Source: Cryptomeria japonica (lineage: Eukaryota > Streptophyta > Pinopsida > Cupressales > Cupressaceae). Taken from it: a DNA stretch of 64,000 bases. Where the stretch lies: assembly GCF_030272615.1 (NCBI RefSeq), contig NC_081414.1, positions 815,898,396-815,962,395 on the forward strand. Direction: 5' to 3'. The notes under the pieces were generated by a model that was not told the origin of the DNA, ran no database searches, and saw nothing but the letters and a program-made list of their open reading frames with translations. A program made the position numbers and the translations under genes. Shown piece after piece: positions 11,574 through 23,830 of the stretch. Position 1 is the first letter of the stretch. Each line of letters begins with the position of its first letter.

Positions 11574-14500
11574 CCTTAGGACACAATATGACCCATGATA
11601 ACACAAGTTGGTGTCTTAAGGGGTCATATGGTGTCCTAAGGGGTCCTAGGACATAATATGACCCCTTTAGAACATAATATGACCCATAACGACACAATTT
11701 GGTGTCTCAAGGGGTCATATGGTATCCTAAGGGGTCGTAGGACATAATATGACCCCTTAGGACCCCATAGGACCCATAACGACCCAATATGGTGTCATAA
11801 GGGGTTGTATGTTGTCCTTAGGGGTCATATGGTGTCCCATGACCCTTTAGGACACCATATGACCCCTTAGGGCACAATATGACCCCTTAGGACACCATAG
11901 GACCCATAACGACCCAATATGGTGTCGTAAGGGGTCGTATGTTGTCCTTAGGGGTCATATGGTGTCCCATCACCCCTTAGGACACAATATGACCCATAAC
12001 GACATAATTTGGTGTCTTAAGGGGTCATATGGTGTCCTAAGAGGTCGTAGGACACAATATGACCCCTTAGGACACCATAGGATAACGACCCAATATGGTG
12101 TCATAAGGGGTCGTATGTTGTCCTTAGGGGTCATATGGTGTCCCATAACCCCTTAGGACACAATATGACCCATAAAGACACAATTTGGTGTCTTAAGGGG
12201 TCATATGGTGTCCTAAGGGGTTGTAGGACACAATATGATCCCTTAGGACACCATAGGACCCATAACGACCCAATATGGTGTCATAAGGGGTCGTATGTTG
12301 TCCTTAGGGGTCATATGGTGTCCCATGACCCATTAGGACACCATATGACCCATAACGACACAATTTGGTATCTTAAGGGGTCATATGAAGCATAATGACA
12401 TCGTGTAGAGTCGTAAAGGGTCATATTATGTCCTAAGGGGTCATATGACACAATATGACCCCTTAGGACACAATATGACCCATAACAACCCAATATGGTG
12501 TTATAAGGGGTCAAATGTTGTCCTTAGAGGTCAAATATTGTCCTTAGGGGTCATATGGTGTCTCATGACCCCTTAGGACACCGTATGACCCTTAACGACC
12601 CAATATGGTGTCATAAGGGGTCATATGTTGTCCTTAGGGGTCATATGGTGTCCCATGACCCCTTAGGACACCATATGACCCCTAACGACATAATTTGGTG
12701 TCTTAAGGGGTCATATGACCCATAACGACACTGTATAGAGTCGTAAAGGGTCATATTATCTCCTAAGGGGTCATATGATGTCTTAAATGGGTCATATGAC
12801 ACAATATGACCCCTTAGGACATAATATGACCCATAACGACACAATTTGGTGCCTTAAAGGGTCATATGGTATCCTAAGGGGTCGTAGGACATAATATGAC
12901 CCCTTAGGACACCATAGGACCCATAACAACCCAGTATGGTATCACAAGGGGTCGTATGTTGTCCTTAGGGGTCATATGGTGTCCCATGACCCCTTAGGAC
13001 ATAATATGACCCATAACGACATAATTTGGTGTCTTAAGGGGTCATATGGTGTTCTAAGGGGTTGTAGGACACAATATGACCCCTTAGGACACCATATGAC
13101 TCATAATGACCCAATATGGTGTCATAAGGGGTCGTATGTTGTCCCTAGGGGTCATATGGTGTCCCATGACCCCTTAGGAAATAATATGACCCATAATGAC
13201 ATAATTTGGTGTCTTAAGGGGTCATATGGTGTCCTAAGGGGTCATAGGACACAATATGACCCCTTAGGATACTATAGGACCCATAATGACCCAATATGGT
13301 GTCCTAAGGGGTCATATGTTGTCCTTAGGAGTCATATAGTGTCCCATAACCCCTTAGGACACCATATGACCCCTTAGGACACAATATGATCCATAACGAC
13401 ACAATTTGGTGTCTTAAGGGGTCATATGGTGTCCTAAGGGGTCGTAGGACATAATATGACCCCTTAGGACACCATAGGACCCATAACGACCCAATATGGT
13501 ATCGTGAGGGGTCGTATGTTGTCCTTATGGGTCATATAGTGTCCCATGACCCCTTAGGACACAATATGACCCATAACGATACAATTTGGTGTCTTAAGGG
13601 GTCATATGGTGTCCTAAGGGGTGGTAGGACACAATATGACCCCTTAAGATACCATATGACTCATAACAACCCAATATGTTGTCATAAGGGGTCATATGTT
13701 GTCCTTAGGGGTCATATGGTGTCCCATGACCCCTTAGGACACAATATGACCCATAACGACACAATTTGGTGTCTTAAGGGCTCATATGGTGTCCTAAGGG
13801 TCGTAGGATACAATAGGACCCCTTAGGACACCATAAGACCCATAACGACTCAATATGGTGTCATAAGGGGTCATATGTTGTCCTTAGGGGTCATATGGTG
13901 TCTCATGACCCCTCAGGACACAATATGACCCATAATGACACAATTTGGTGTCTTAAGGGGTCATATGGTGTCCTAAGGGGTCGTAGGACACAATATGACT
14001 CCTTAGGACATTATAGGACCCATAAAAACCCAATATGGTGTCATAAGGGGTCGTATGTTGTCCTTAAGTGTCATATGGTGTCCCATGACCCCTTAGGACA
14101 CCATATGACCCATAATGACACAATTTGGTGTCTTAAGGGGTCATATGACCCATAAAAACACTGTATAGTGTTGTAAGAGGTCATATTGTGTCCTAAGGGG
14201 TCATATGATGTCTTAAAGGGGTCATATGACACAATATAACCCATATCAACACAATTTGGTGTCTTAAGGGGTCATATGGTGTCCTAAAGGGTCATAGGAC
14301 ACAATATAACCCCTTAGGACACCATAGGACCCATAATGACCCAATATGGTGTCATAAGGGATCGTAGGTTGTCCTTAGGGGTCATATGGTGCCCCATGAC
14401 ACCTTAGGATACCATATGACCCCTAACGACACCAAAACGACACCATATGGTGTCATAAGGGGTCATGTGTTGTCCTTAGGGGTCATATGGTGTCCCATGA

Positions 14501-15106
14501 CCTCTAACGACACCATATGGTGTCATAAGGGGTCATATGACCCATAATGACATCATATAGAGTCGTAAAGGGTCATATTGTATCCTAAGGGGTCATATAT
14601 TGTCTTAAAGGGGTCATATGAAATAATATGACCCCTTAGGACACAATATGACCCATAATGACACAATTTGGTGTCTTAAGGGATCATATGGTGTCCTAAG
14701 GGGTCGTAGGACACAATATGACCCCTTAGGACACCATAGGACCCATATTGATCCAATATGGCGTCATAAGGGGTCATATGATGTCCTTAGGGGTCATATG
14801 GTGTCCCATAACAACACCTTCATATGGTGTCATAAGGGGTCATATGGTGTCCCATGACCCCTTAGGACACTACATGACCCCTAACGACACCATATGGTGT
14901 CATAAGGGGTCATATGACCCATAACAACACCGTATAGAGTCGTATAGGGTCATATTGTGTCCTAAGGGGTCATATGGTATCTTAAAGGGGTCATATGACA
15001 CACTATGACCCATAACGACACAATTTGGTGTCTTAAGGGGTTATATGGTGTCCTAAGGGGTCGTAGGACACAATATGACCCCTTAGGACACCATAGGACC
15101 CATAAT
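11572..15106. repeat. Palindrome-rich satellite, left block, ~180-bp higher-order unit
   Basis: The basic motif is GGGGTCATATGGTGTCCTAA and its reverse complement, in alternating orientation around CATATG. The phrase AATTTGGTGTCTTAAGGGG (with variants) recurs at 12848, 13028, 13208, 13408, 13588, 13768, 13947 and 14127, giving steps of 180, 180, 200, 180, 180, 179 and 180 bp. Because 180 is divisible by three, long repetitive ORFs (SHDPLGHNMTHND and similar) run through the array on both strands. They contain only the repeat and are not genes. The right end breaks at CCCATAAT. Confidence 0.95.
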
Positions 15107-15200
15107 ATATCTCTCCCTCTCCCCTAATATTTCTATCTCTCTCTCCCTTCCCCCTCCCCATCTCTCTCTCCCTTCCCCCCTCTCCCTCTCCCTAATATCA
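15107..15200. repeat. CT-rich simple repeat
   Basis: CTCTCCCTCTCCCC-type low-complexity sequence on the right shoulder of the left satellite block. Confidence 0.9.
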
Positions 15201-18130
15201 TATAATAATTTATTTATAAATTAATATATTAAAATATTATATATTAATATATTAATAAACAATAGATTAATTATGTGCAAATTTAGTTAGTGAATTTACT
15301 TATTAAAATCAGATATCTGATTTTTGTTGTACAAATTTTAAATTTGAAATTTTGGCTCGGGAATGCTTTGGGATTTGGCTTGGAAGTGACAAGCCTGGAA
15401 AGTCAACTGAAAAAACATGTTTTTCAGTACTCCTTGATTTTACAGACTTTTTACTATTGGCTGATGACTTTTTTTGTAGCCAAAATTGATAAAACGAAAA
15501 GGGTTTTTTAAGGAGTTTCTCAGATTTCCAACAATATAAGGCTTGTCTTATTTCGACTTTAATAAATAATTATTATTTATTTTCTAATTGAATTTTGACA
15601 ATAGTCCTGATTGATAGACTGATTGAAAAACACTCATAACTTTCAAACGGTATAAATTTTTTTGAATCTGAAACATGCATCACATCCTATGCTTCGTCTA
15701 CTATAGGGAATTTTTTAAAAAAAAATTCATAAGGTTTTGACCAAGTTAAGGTGGTCAGACGTAGGAGTTTCTGAATGTTTGAAAAGCTGTAGTAAAAAAT
15801 TCATTAATAATTTTGTACTTTATAAAAAAACATGTGTCACATCTAGACACGATTCTAATACTTATATTATAAATATTATTAAAAAAATATTATGATTTCA
15901 TTGTGATTAGGGTGGTCAGACATACGTTTACTTCTTATCTTTTTCCTAAAATTTTAGTACCACTGCATTGAAATTTGAAATTTTCATCAACTAGGATTTT
16001 TTTTTTTTCAAAAAATGACTAGTAGCTTAGAAAATGCATTCAATTTTCTATAGATTCTCTTCTTACATATTTTAAAAACAATGGTCACAACTTATTCAAA
16101 TTTTCATGTCAAGTTGCATAACTCTGATTTTCTGAAATTTCATTGCCACTTAAGGGCCTGTTTTGGCACACCATGATCCTGCACATACCCAAAGATCTAA
16201 AAAAAATTGTATTACCCTCCTCTCAAGATTAGTGTTAATTTTCTCACAAAAACCGTGCACCTTCAATACTATGCAATCATCCACCTCAATATGTTGGCAA
16301 ATGAGGTGTGCTTTATATATGTCACAAATTGACATAAAAAGTAAGGAGAATTTTTAGATACTTCTTGGTCTTAGTCTCTTAAGATATTTTCTCCAATTCA
16401 TGTAGGTTGAAATGATTGTGACACTTGGACATTGGAAAGGACATTCAATTAAAAATTAATCTTTTATACCATATGAAAATGTAGAGAGAGCTAAGTATAT
16501 CCTCTGTGAGGTTTGTAATTATAAAATGAGATATCATGAAACCATTTCCAATATTTGCACTAGGGATACCATTTGACATAATTTTAAAAGAAATAAGAAG
16601 TACAATTATTTATTATGTGTGGGCTCAACAAAATGTAAGCTAAATAATTGAGATAGATTGTGATTTTTTTTAAATATATCTTCTAGTGCACTCTTTGATT
16701 TAGAATCTATATTGTAAAATAATGAAACAATAAATGCATTTTAGATTTCAAATTTTATCATTTAGATAAGATTACAAAGAGAAAATGAAGACTTGAGAGA
16801 TAAGGAATATAATGATCGTAGTCTTTTTAGCCATTAACTTGCAACTTTGTTGCTCTAATTCCATTATGTTAGATTGGGATTCAAATGACATGGTATTGTA
16901 GACACCTTCAGAGGTATGCCTTGAGGAAGTCGAGAATTTTTTTTATGATGATCAAACCCTATAAATATTTGATAATATTGAAGAAGGAATGCCTTAGCAA
17001 ATGTACATGTGTAAATTATAGGTGAAAATTGAGTTACTACAATGACTTATATTGTGCTTCTTAATGCCTATTACGAATTTGTGTTGATTACTATGGTGCA
17101 TTGTTATATGTCGAGCTTCCTCTACTTGTTGCATAGTCATGATCCAATTATTATTTTATTTAATGCACTTTTATGGCTATTTATGATTGTTAAGATGTGA
17201 AAAGATATATACATGTGAGCTGAAATTAAAAATACAAGCATTAAAATGAAAAAAATAAACTTTTGAGCATTGTAGACATTGTCATGTAGGGCCACATCCA
17301 AGGTACTATACCATGGTATAATAATGTCCAATATAGTAGAATGTTGAGAAGTTAAAGAATTAAAGGTGAGATAATATATGGGTATATGAATTGATGGTGC
17401 ATTGAACAAATTTAAATGACCATTGCCATGCTTAATAAATAAAAATGCTAAGAGTGAATGTTAAACTATAGGGAAAATTTTAGGTTCTTTATACAACCAA
17501 GTATTCAATTACTTATAGCATGGTTCTATAAAGTCAATTATAACTTAATTTTGACGGGTTCAAAGAATCTATATAAAGTTTTAATTTGTATAATGCATCT
17601 TTATTTAGAAACTTCTTTTAAAAATTGGAGCAACTATAATATAGAATTTGAAAAGTAATTATAGATAAAGTATATTCTTAAAATTATGTAATTATTCAAT
17701 CATTATTTAATTGTTAATTTGTCCCATAATTAAATATTTCTCTTTTTTTTTCAATTTACTTTTCAATTATTTTTCCCAATTTTTTAGAAATAAAAGGATC
17801 TCATACATATTGACATTTTTGCACTTTTAAAATAGATGATAGCATGATAAGCAAGATATATTGAATGATAACCATAGATATTTTAAATTAGAAATAATTC
17901 TTTGATAAAGTTATCCTAATTTTGAAAAAGAACCTATCCACCAAATTATTCATCCAATTACTATGGTTAAACATTTGAATTTGATGTATGATAATTAAAA
18001 ATATACCTGCACGAAGAACCAATCCACCAAAGTTTTTGGTTTGATTATTCTTATAAAAGATTTGAAATTGATATATAAAATAATTAAAAATATACCACCG
18101 TCTAAAATAATTAGGCCTAAATAATTGAAA
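15201..18130. other. Intergenic sequence, no gene seen
   Basis: AT-rich sequence without a credible coding segment. Short ORFs near 15290, 16150, 17137 and 17458 show no motif or conserved pattern. A GATATC-type palindrome lies at 15308-15321. Confidence 0.5.
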
Positions 18131-18418
18131 TCAGAAAGCTGTTGGCTCCCCCTCTAATTAGAAAAGCGACTGAAAACCGACAAACGTCCACCGATATTTT
18201 ACTTTACCCACCGGTTTGACGCGGCTATACCGCCTGCGGTTTTACAACCTACGGATCTCAAAACCGCCGGCACACTTTTTCAGGCTAGCAGACAACTTTT
18301 TATTCCATCGATACAAACATTATTTTATCTGCAAAATCTGCGAAAGAATCAGGATTACAAAGCGCGTTGTACCTATTCACTGTATTGGCGAACAAGGTTT
18401 TTTAGCTAAACTTTTACC

Positions 18419-18644
18419 AGCCGTTGGAAAAACGCATTGACACACATGGCAGATGCAGGGCTTCTGTTTGTTAGCTATGCCTTCTTCTCGGATGCTGCGA
18501 GGTTCGAACCTGGAACCTTCCGGTAACTAGGAAAAATATACAGTTTGCCCCTTTAGATTCTTCGGTAATATGGTCGACAGAAAAGCCTGGATATCTTTTA
18601 TCACCTAATTTCAGTTTCTGTTTGATTCGGCCTATCTTATATAC
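18419..18644 (+). promoter_or_regulatory. Decayed promoter of the broken small-protein gene
   Basis: CCGTTGGA at 18421 and ACACATGGCAGATGC at 18442 match ACCGTTGGA and ACACGTGGCAGATGC in the promoters of the intact copies. The G-box CACGTG has become CACATG (18443-18448), the change expected from deamination of a methylated CpG. A TATATA lies at 18638. The distance from G-box to TATA, 33 bp in all intact copies, is 195 bp here because of an insertion. Confidence 0.65.
18471..18624. mobile_element. Possible short SINE-like insertion in a promoter
   Basis: The 9-mer TTCTGTTTG occurs at 18462-18470 and again at 18616-18624. It flanks sequence absent from the matching promoter region of the intact paralogues. 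The insert starts TTAGCTATGCC, weakly like a Pol III A box, and about 40 bases later has GGTTCGAACCT, a good B box. Removing the insert and one repeat brings G-box-to-TATA spacing from 195 to 41 bp, close to the family value of 33. The bounds assume the second 9-mer is the duplicated copy. Confidence 0.5.
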
Positions 18645-18667
18645 CGTTGCTTAAGAAGAAAATTGCG

Positions 18668-18892
18668 ATGACGAGAATTTTACTGGTGATCGCAGAGATG
18701 TACACGCAGGAGCATGACTTTGAGAAATTGAATGCCCCAAAAGCTTTTACTGCTCCGCTCGTACGGCCGTCTAATGATGGAGTTTCAGAATAGTTAAAGG
18801 CATTTAGTGTGAGAATTAATTTGATTGAGGAGAGCCCTGCGCAAGAGGGGTTTTTGAGAAGATCATTTGTAGAAGGCCAATTCTCCCCTTGA
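18668..18892 (+). pseudogene. Broken copy of the FVEGIFS small-protein gene
   Basis: From the ATG at 18668 to TGA at 18890-18892 there are 75 codons in one frame, with one internal TAG after GVSE. Similarities to the copy at 62628 are VIAEMYTQEHDFEK against MIAEEYSRQRDLQK, the shared NDGVSE or KDGVSE before the break, and the C-terminal SFVEGQFSP against AFVEGIFSP. The N-terminus MTRILL has replaced MAEFAL. Length, order of motifs and C-terminus all agree with a fourth family member lost by a nonsense change. The same DNA read on the minus strand gives a 96-codon ORF, which I regard as chance. Confidence 0.75.
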
Positions 18893-19066
18893 ATAGCCTG
18901 CATTGAAAAAGTAGTGTGCCCCTTCAAAATATTTTATTGTATGTTCATGCATGATTTAGCTACAAGAAAAAAATTTAAATTTAATTTTGCTTTTCCAAAT
19001 ATAGCACATATTGATGAAGGCGGAGTATTATTATGTCATTTAAATTTGGCAACATTAGAGAACAAA
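18893..19066. other. Short spacer before the right satellite block
   Basis: Nothing recognisable. It ends exactly where the palindromic satellite resumes, with AATGACACAATATGG. Confidence 0.5.
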
Positions 19067-20031
19067 ATGACACAATATGGAGTCCTAAGGGATCATATGG
19101 TGTCCTAAGGGATCATAGAACATCATATGACCCGTTAGGACACCATATGACCCATAACGACACGTAAGAGGTCATATGGAGTCCTAAGGGGTCATAAGAC
19201 ATCATATGACCCCTTAGCACACTATACAACCCATAATGACACCAAATGGTGTCCTAAGGGGTCATAAAACACTATATGACCTCTTAGGACACCATATGAT
19301 CCATAATGACACCATATGGAGTCATAAGGGGTCAAATAGTGTCCTAAGGGGTCGTAGGAGACCATATGACCCTTTAGGACACCATATGACCCCTAATGAC
19401 ACCATATGGTGTCCTAAGTGGTCATAAGGTGTCCTAGGGGTCATACAACAACATAAGACACATAACGATACCATATGGTGTCCTAATGGGTCATAGGACA
19501 CCATATGACCCTTAGAACACAATACTACCCCTAACAACATCTAAGGGGTCATATGGTATCCTAAGGGGTCATAGGACACTATATGATCCCTTAGCACACC
19601 ATAGGACCTATAATGACGCCAAATAGTGTCTTAAGGGGTCATAAAACACCAAATGACCCTTTAGGACACCATATGGTGTTGTTATGGGTTGTATGGTGTC
19701 CTGAGGGGTCATATGGCATCCTATGACCCCTTAGGACACCATATGGTGTCATTATGGCTCATATGGTGTGTTAAGGGGTCATATGGTGTCCTAAGGGGTC
19801 ATAGGACACCATATGACCTCTTAGGAAACAATATGACCTCTAATGACATGTAAGGGATCATATGGTATCCTAAGGGGTCATATAATACCATATGACCCAT
19901 AACGACACCATACAGAGTCCTAAGGGGTCATATGGTGTCCTAAGGGATCATAGAACACCATATGACCCATAACGACACCTAAGGGATCACAATACACCAT
20001 ATGACCCCTTAGTACACCATACGACCCATAA
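19067..20031. repeat. Palindrome-rich satellite, right block
   Basis: Same GGGGTCATATGGTGTCCTAA family as at 11.6-15.1 kb, but without an obvious 180-bp register and with more CACCATATGGTG palindromes. The left block ends in CCCATAAT and this one starts AATGACACAATATGG. Joined, they would give the normal unit junction CCCATAATGACACAAT, so the two may be one array split by about 4 kb. Confidence 0.93.
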
Positions 20032-20179
20032 ATATTATCCAACCAATACATCCACATGATCCAAAGAAACCAATACGTTCATTTTCTTCAAACGTTCTAC
20101 TTTATATCCTATCTTCTTTAAAAAAAAAATCAACCACCTTGTCAGTCTTCTTATCAACTTATATATATGCAAACAAAAA
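20032..20179. other. Spacer, nothing seen
   Basis: Short non-repetitive stretch between the satellite and the next GA run. Confidence 0.5.
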
Positions 20180-20387
<208 letters not shown>

Positions 20388-20565
20388 CACCTTGTACGCG
20401 CTTGAGAGGGGGAGAGAGGGAGACAATAAACATACATACACACATATGTGTGTATATATATACATATATATATTATATATTTTTTATTTTTTATATTATA
20501 TATAAATTATATATATATATACACAATAACATATTATACACACTCCCAAAATTTAAGAAAACTTA

Positions 20566-20731
20566 GCGCGTACGCGCTATTTATAGTAAAAATAACGTGT
20601 ACGCGCTTTTTATAGTAAAAATAGTGCGTACACGCTTTTTATAGTTAAGATAGAACGTACGCACTTCTTACACCATAAGTACCTCGTACGCGCTTTTTAT
20701 ACCATAGGTACCCCGTACGCGCTTTTGGCTG
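20566..20731. repeat. 29-bp CpG-rich minisatellite, six copies
   Basis: TACGCGC, or a near match, recurs at 20571, 20600, 20629, 20658, 20687 and 20716, exactly 29 bp apart. The core GCGTACGCGC is palindromic and is followed by TTTTTATAGTAAAAATA. CpG survives in most copies although the neighbourhood is CpG-poor. Confidence 0.93.
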
Positions 20732-20739
20732 TTTAGGCT

Positions 20740-22619
20740 TGGAAATAGGTCAGGATGACAAAGCTACAGTTTGAAAGTTTGATTTCCCTCCATTTCCCTC
20801 CTTTTTGACATTTTTATTTTATCAACTTGGTTTCTCGACTTTGTCATCATCAAGTTTACACATCATCAAGTGGGTATTTCTAAAATTTCCACCATATTTT
20901 CACCCATTTTCTGAGCTTTCTAACCATATAATTTTTTTAAAATTTGAACAACAATAACATATTATTATTGAATTTCTTTTACTAGTGTCTCCATAGTTGT
21001 CATAGACATACATGCACCATTTTTTTAATAACTTTTGATACAATTATCCAAAAATTTATATATTATTGTAGTGAACTTGATTCTTTACAATTTAAAAAAA
21101 ATAAATTTGCATTTTCGATTTTTTTAGTGCAACTTATGCTTCGCGCACGAACAAGTACCTAATTTTCAGGGTGTGCTCGATCGGAAAAATCATTAAAAAA
21201 AAAATACTCAATAAAAAATTACAAAAAAATACACATCTTCTAGTGCTCACTCTTAAATATCTTTTTGCCAAAGGATTTGTCAAAATACTAAATCTAAATA
21301 TGACTTTTTTGATGTGCACGTCAGACACTATGTTATGTTTTTTCTAAAAAAATCAGGGTCTATTTTTCGTGCGTGAAGTATTTGACCCCCTTAAACTTAT
21401 CCAATTTTGAAAAATTTTAGTAGTTTGGAAACTAGATTTAGAGTAATACAATATTTGTTCTTTGATTATCTTCATATCTTGAGTGGATGACTTTCAAATT
21501 TTGCCTCCAAGTTCAGGTTCACCTGATTTTAAAAAAAAAGTGTCCACTTATACCCCCTTTTTTGACCACCATCTTTGTGCACTTACCCTTAAGTAGCTCA
21601 AATAATACAAGATCAAGTTTGACAACATGATATTAATTCTAGACACAATAAGAAGCTAAAAGACTACAAGATTGGGTTTAAATATCTTTTAGATAACACC
21701 ACAACACTCACAATCAACTCCGAATAATATCGTCACATTACAACTTGTTCCAACACAAAGATTGAAAATAACTTGTCTCTTTTATTGATTGCAATTTGAT
21801 TGTACATCTAAAAACAAAGTTTTCGAGTGCTTCCCTAATTGGCAGAGTTTTATCACATTTCCAAAAGATCCATATTTACAATGAAACGCCTCATATTTAT
21901 AGAGGACAACTTATGAGCAAAAAGAGGGAAAGTTGCAACTAATTTTGACTTATTCAAAAATAGAGTCCTATTTGATTTTGGACTTGTGCTATTGTTACAT
22001 GACATTCCATATGTATAAAAAGACATGTAAAATATTGAAAACAAATTATAAATTACATAGACTAGAAAGCATAGATAAAATGACTAAGTGTCTAGAGACA
22101 CATCTGCATTATCATCATCCTTCTTTAGAAAATATTCATATTGTTGCAAGGTAGCCTGTATTTCATAGTCATATAGTCCCGATGTGCGGAATATGGTATG
22201 TGGAGTGGAGTGCAGTAATGATTTGAAGAATTTCTAGAGTTAGACAAAATATACCAAAAATTACAAATCGAGGTTTCAAATCCAATTTTTACTTGGGAGG
22301 GTTCAACTTTAAATTTCTCTCTCCACTTTGGCTATCATTATGTTTTTCTCATATCTATCCATACTTAAATATTGATTTCATTCCATCATATTAAATTCTT
22401 ATTCATCAAAACTAGTCTTGCTTTTAGTTGTCATCCTACTCTATTAAGATTTTTTTGGTCTTAATTGCCATTATCATTTTTTCTTGTCATTGAGTTTTGT
22501 CTTGCTTATCACTCTTCTTCTATGTTAATTTGTATACTTATAAGGCCTTAATTGTGATTGTCTTCAAGTGGTATTTTTTATGTCAATATTTGTACCTTGA
22601 CCCTAATGTTGCCCCTTTA
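20740..22619. other. Intergenic sequence, no gene seen
   Basis: AT-rich. Short ORFs near 21134, 21853 and 21933 have no recognisable motif. Confidence 0.5.
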
Positions 22620-22624
22620 AAATC

Positions 22625-23772
22625 TGTTAAAATATGAGCTGATGTGTTGTTGTGGTTGTCATTGATGTTAAACTTATTGTTCCGGTTTGGTCCAGAATGT
22701 CTATGGTGCAGAGTTATCTTGATGTCTTGTTGGTACAATTGTTGTGTTGGTTGTTCCAAAAGTGCTTGGGTCCGGAATATGCCAGTGGTGTTGAATATTA
22801 TTGTTAGACCTTCATTGGATATAGTTTCAGTATCATGGATATGTTGGTTCTAAGGTCTGAAAACATCTTGGCGTTCTTCAGGTGTTGTGGTATTGTTCGT
22901 TGCTGGTTGTGAGGTTCTATGCTTGACCTATCCTTAACTTTGAATATGATTTGTGGAAGCATGTTTGATGTTTTATGGGTCTCACCATAGCGTGTGGAGA
23001 TCCGGATTTGAGTTATTTGCTTTGGAGAGTATGATTTGATTGGTAATTGCTTATATGATTGCGTAGAATATGGATATGTTGTTGGTTAGGTTTTGGTGAT
23101 TGCAGATCAGTGAATTAATCTTTGGAAGATGTGTTTTGGTCCTCTCTTTATCCTAGAATGGATCAGTCTGTGTGTGTTTTTGGTTTGGAAAGTATATTTC
23201 GTTTCAGGTCAACTTGTTTGAAGCTTTGATGGTCTATTTTGTAGTGCAAAGACTAGAGGAAGTGTGAGCAACAAATAAGAGTTATGTTCAAATGATATGC
23301 ATGTCGTGTTGTTACTATGATAGAGAGTTGAGATAGTGTTGGCAGTTGAGAGGAGAGTTGCGTGTTGATGTTGGTCACTTGATGCTTCATGATCAAGAGA
23401 TCCTTATTTTTAGATTTTTTTTTGTATCTTGCCCTGAGTGCATATTATTTCAGGTTTTGCAAGTCCACTTTGTATCTTTCCCTGAGTGCAGTTAACTTTC
23501 AGTTTTGTAGGTACTCTTTATATCTTGTCCCATGAGCAGTTAGCCTTGATGTACAAGTCTGGAGCAGTGAGCTCTATCTTTGTAACCATTTTATATATAG
23601 TGGATTATCCTGTGGGTTGACTCCCACCATGGTTTTTCCTTGTTTTGGATTTCCATGTATAAATCGATGTTCTTGTGCTGGATATGTGTTGTTCATTAAT
23701 TGTTTACGTGCTGCTATAATTTTTTGTGTGAACTGATTCACCCCCCCTCAATGTCCTGCTTTGGGTTCAACA
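22625..23772 (+). repeat. Copia 5' LTR (1148 bp)
   Basis: It starts TGTTAAAATATGAGCTGATG, ends TTCAACA, and aligns throughout with 29199-30438. It is about 90 bp shorter and lacks a segment that in the 3' LTR carries GTATATAAGG, a likely TATA box. The LTRs have clearly diverged, so insertion is old. Confidence 0.95.
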
Positions 23773-23774
23773 AT

Positions 23775-23786
23775 TGGTATCAGAGT
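23775..23786 (+). other. Primer-binding site, initiator tRNA-Met
   Basis: TGGTATCAGAGT lies two bases after the 5' LTR. It matches the TGGTATCAGAGC complement of the initiator methionine tRNA 3' end, the usual primer of plant copia elements, except in the last base. Confidence 0.92.
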
Positions 23787-23830
23787 GTGGTTCCTCTTGA
23801 GTAAGCTTAACCACTTGAGGTAGATCTCAT

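Noticed and set aside
11959-14857. Long repetitive ORFs (SHDPLGHNMTHND-type proteins)
   Set aside because: They follow from a satellite period divisible by three, occur on both strands and contain only the repeat.
11572-15106. CRISPR array
   Set aside because: The regular spacing comes from a palindromic satellite whose 'spacers' are also repeats, and the sequence is plant nuclear.
18637-18927. 96-codon minus-strand ORF
   Set aside because: The opposite strand carries the small-protein pseudogene with family matches; this frame has none.
11572-20031. Centromeric satellite
   Set aside because: The ~180-bp period is suggestive, but a few kilobases with heterogeneous units and no other evidence cannot support it.
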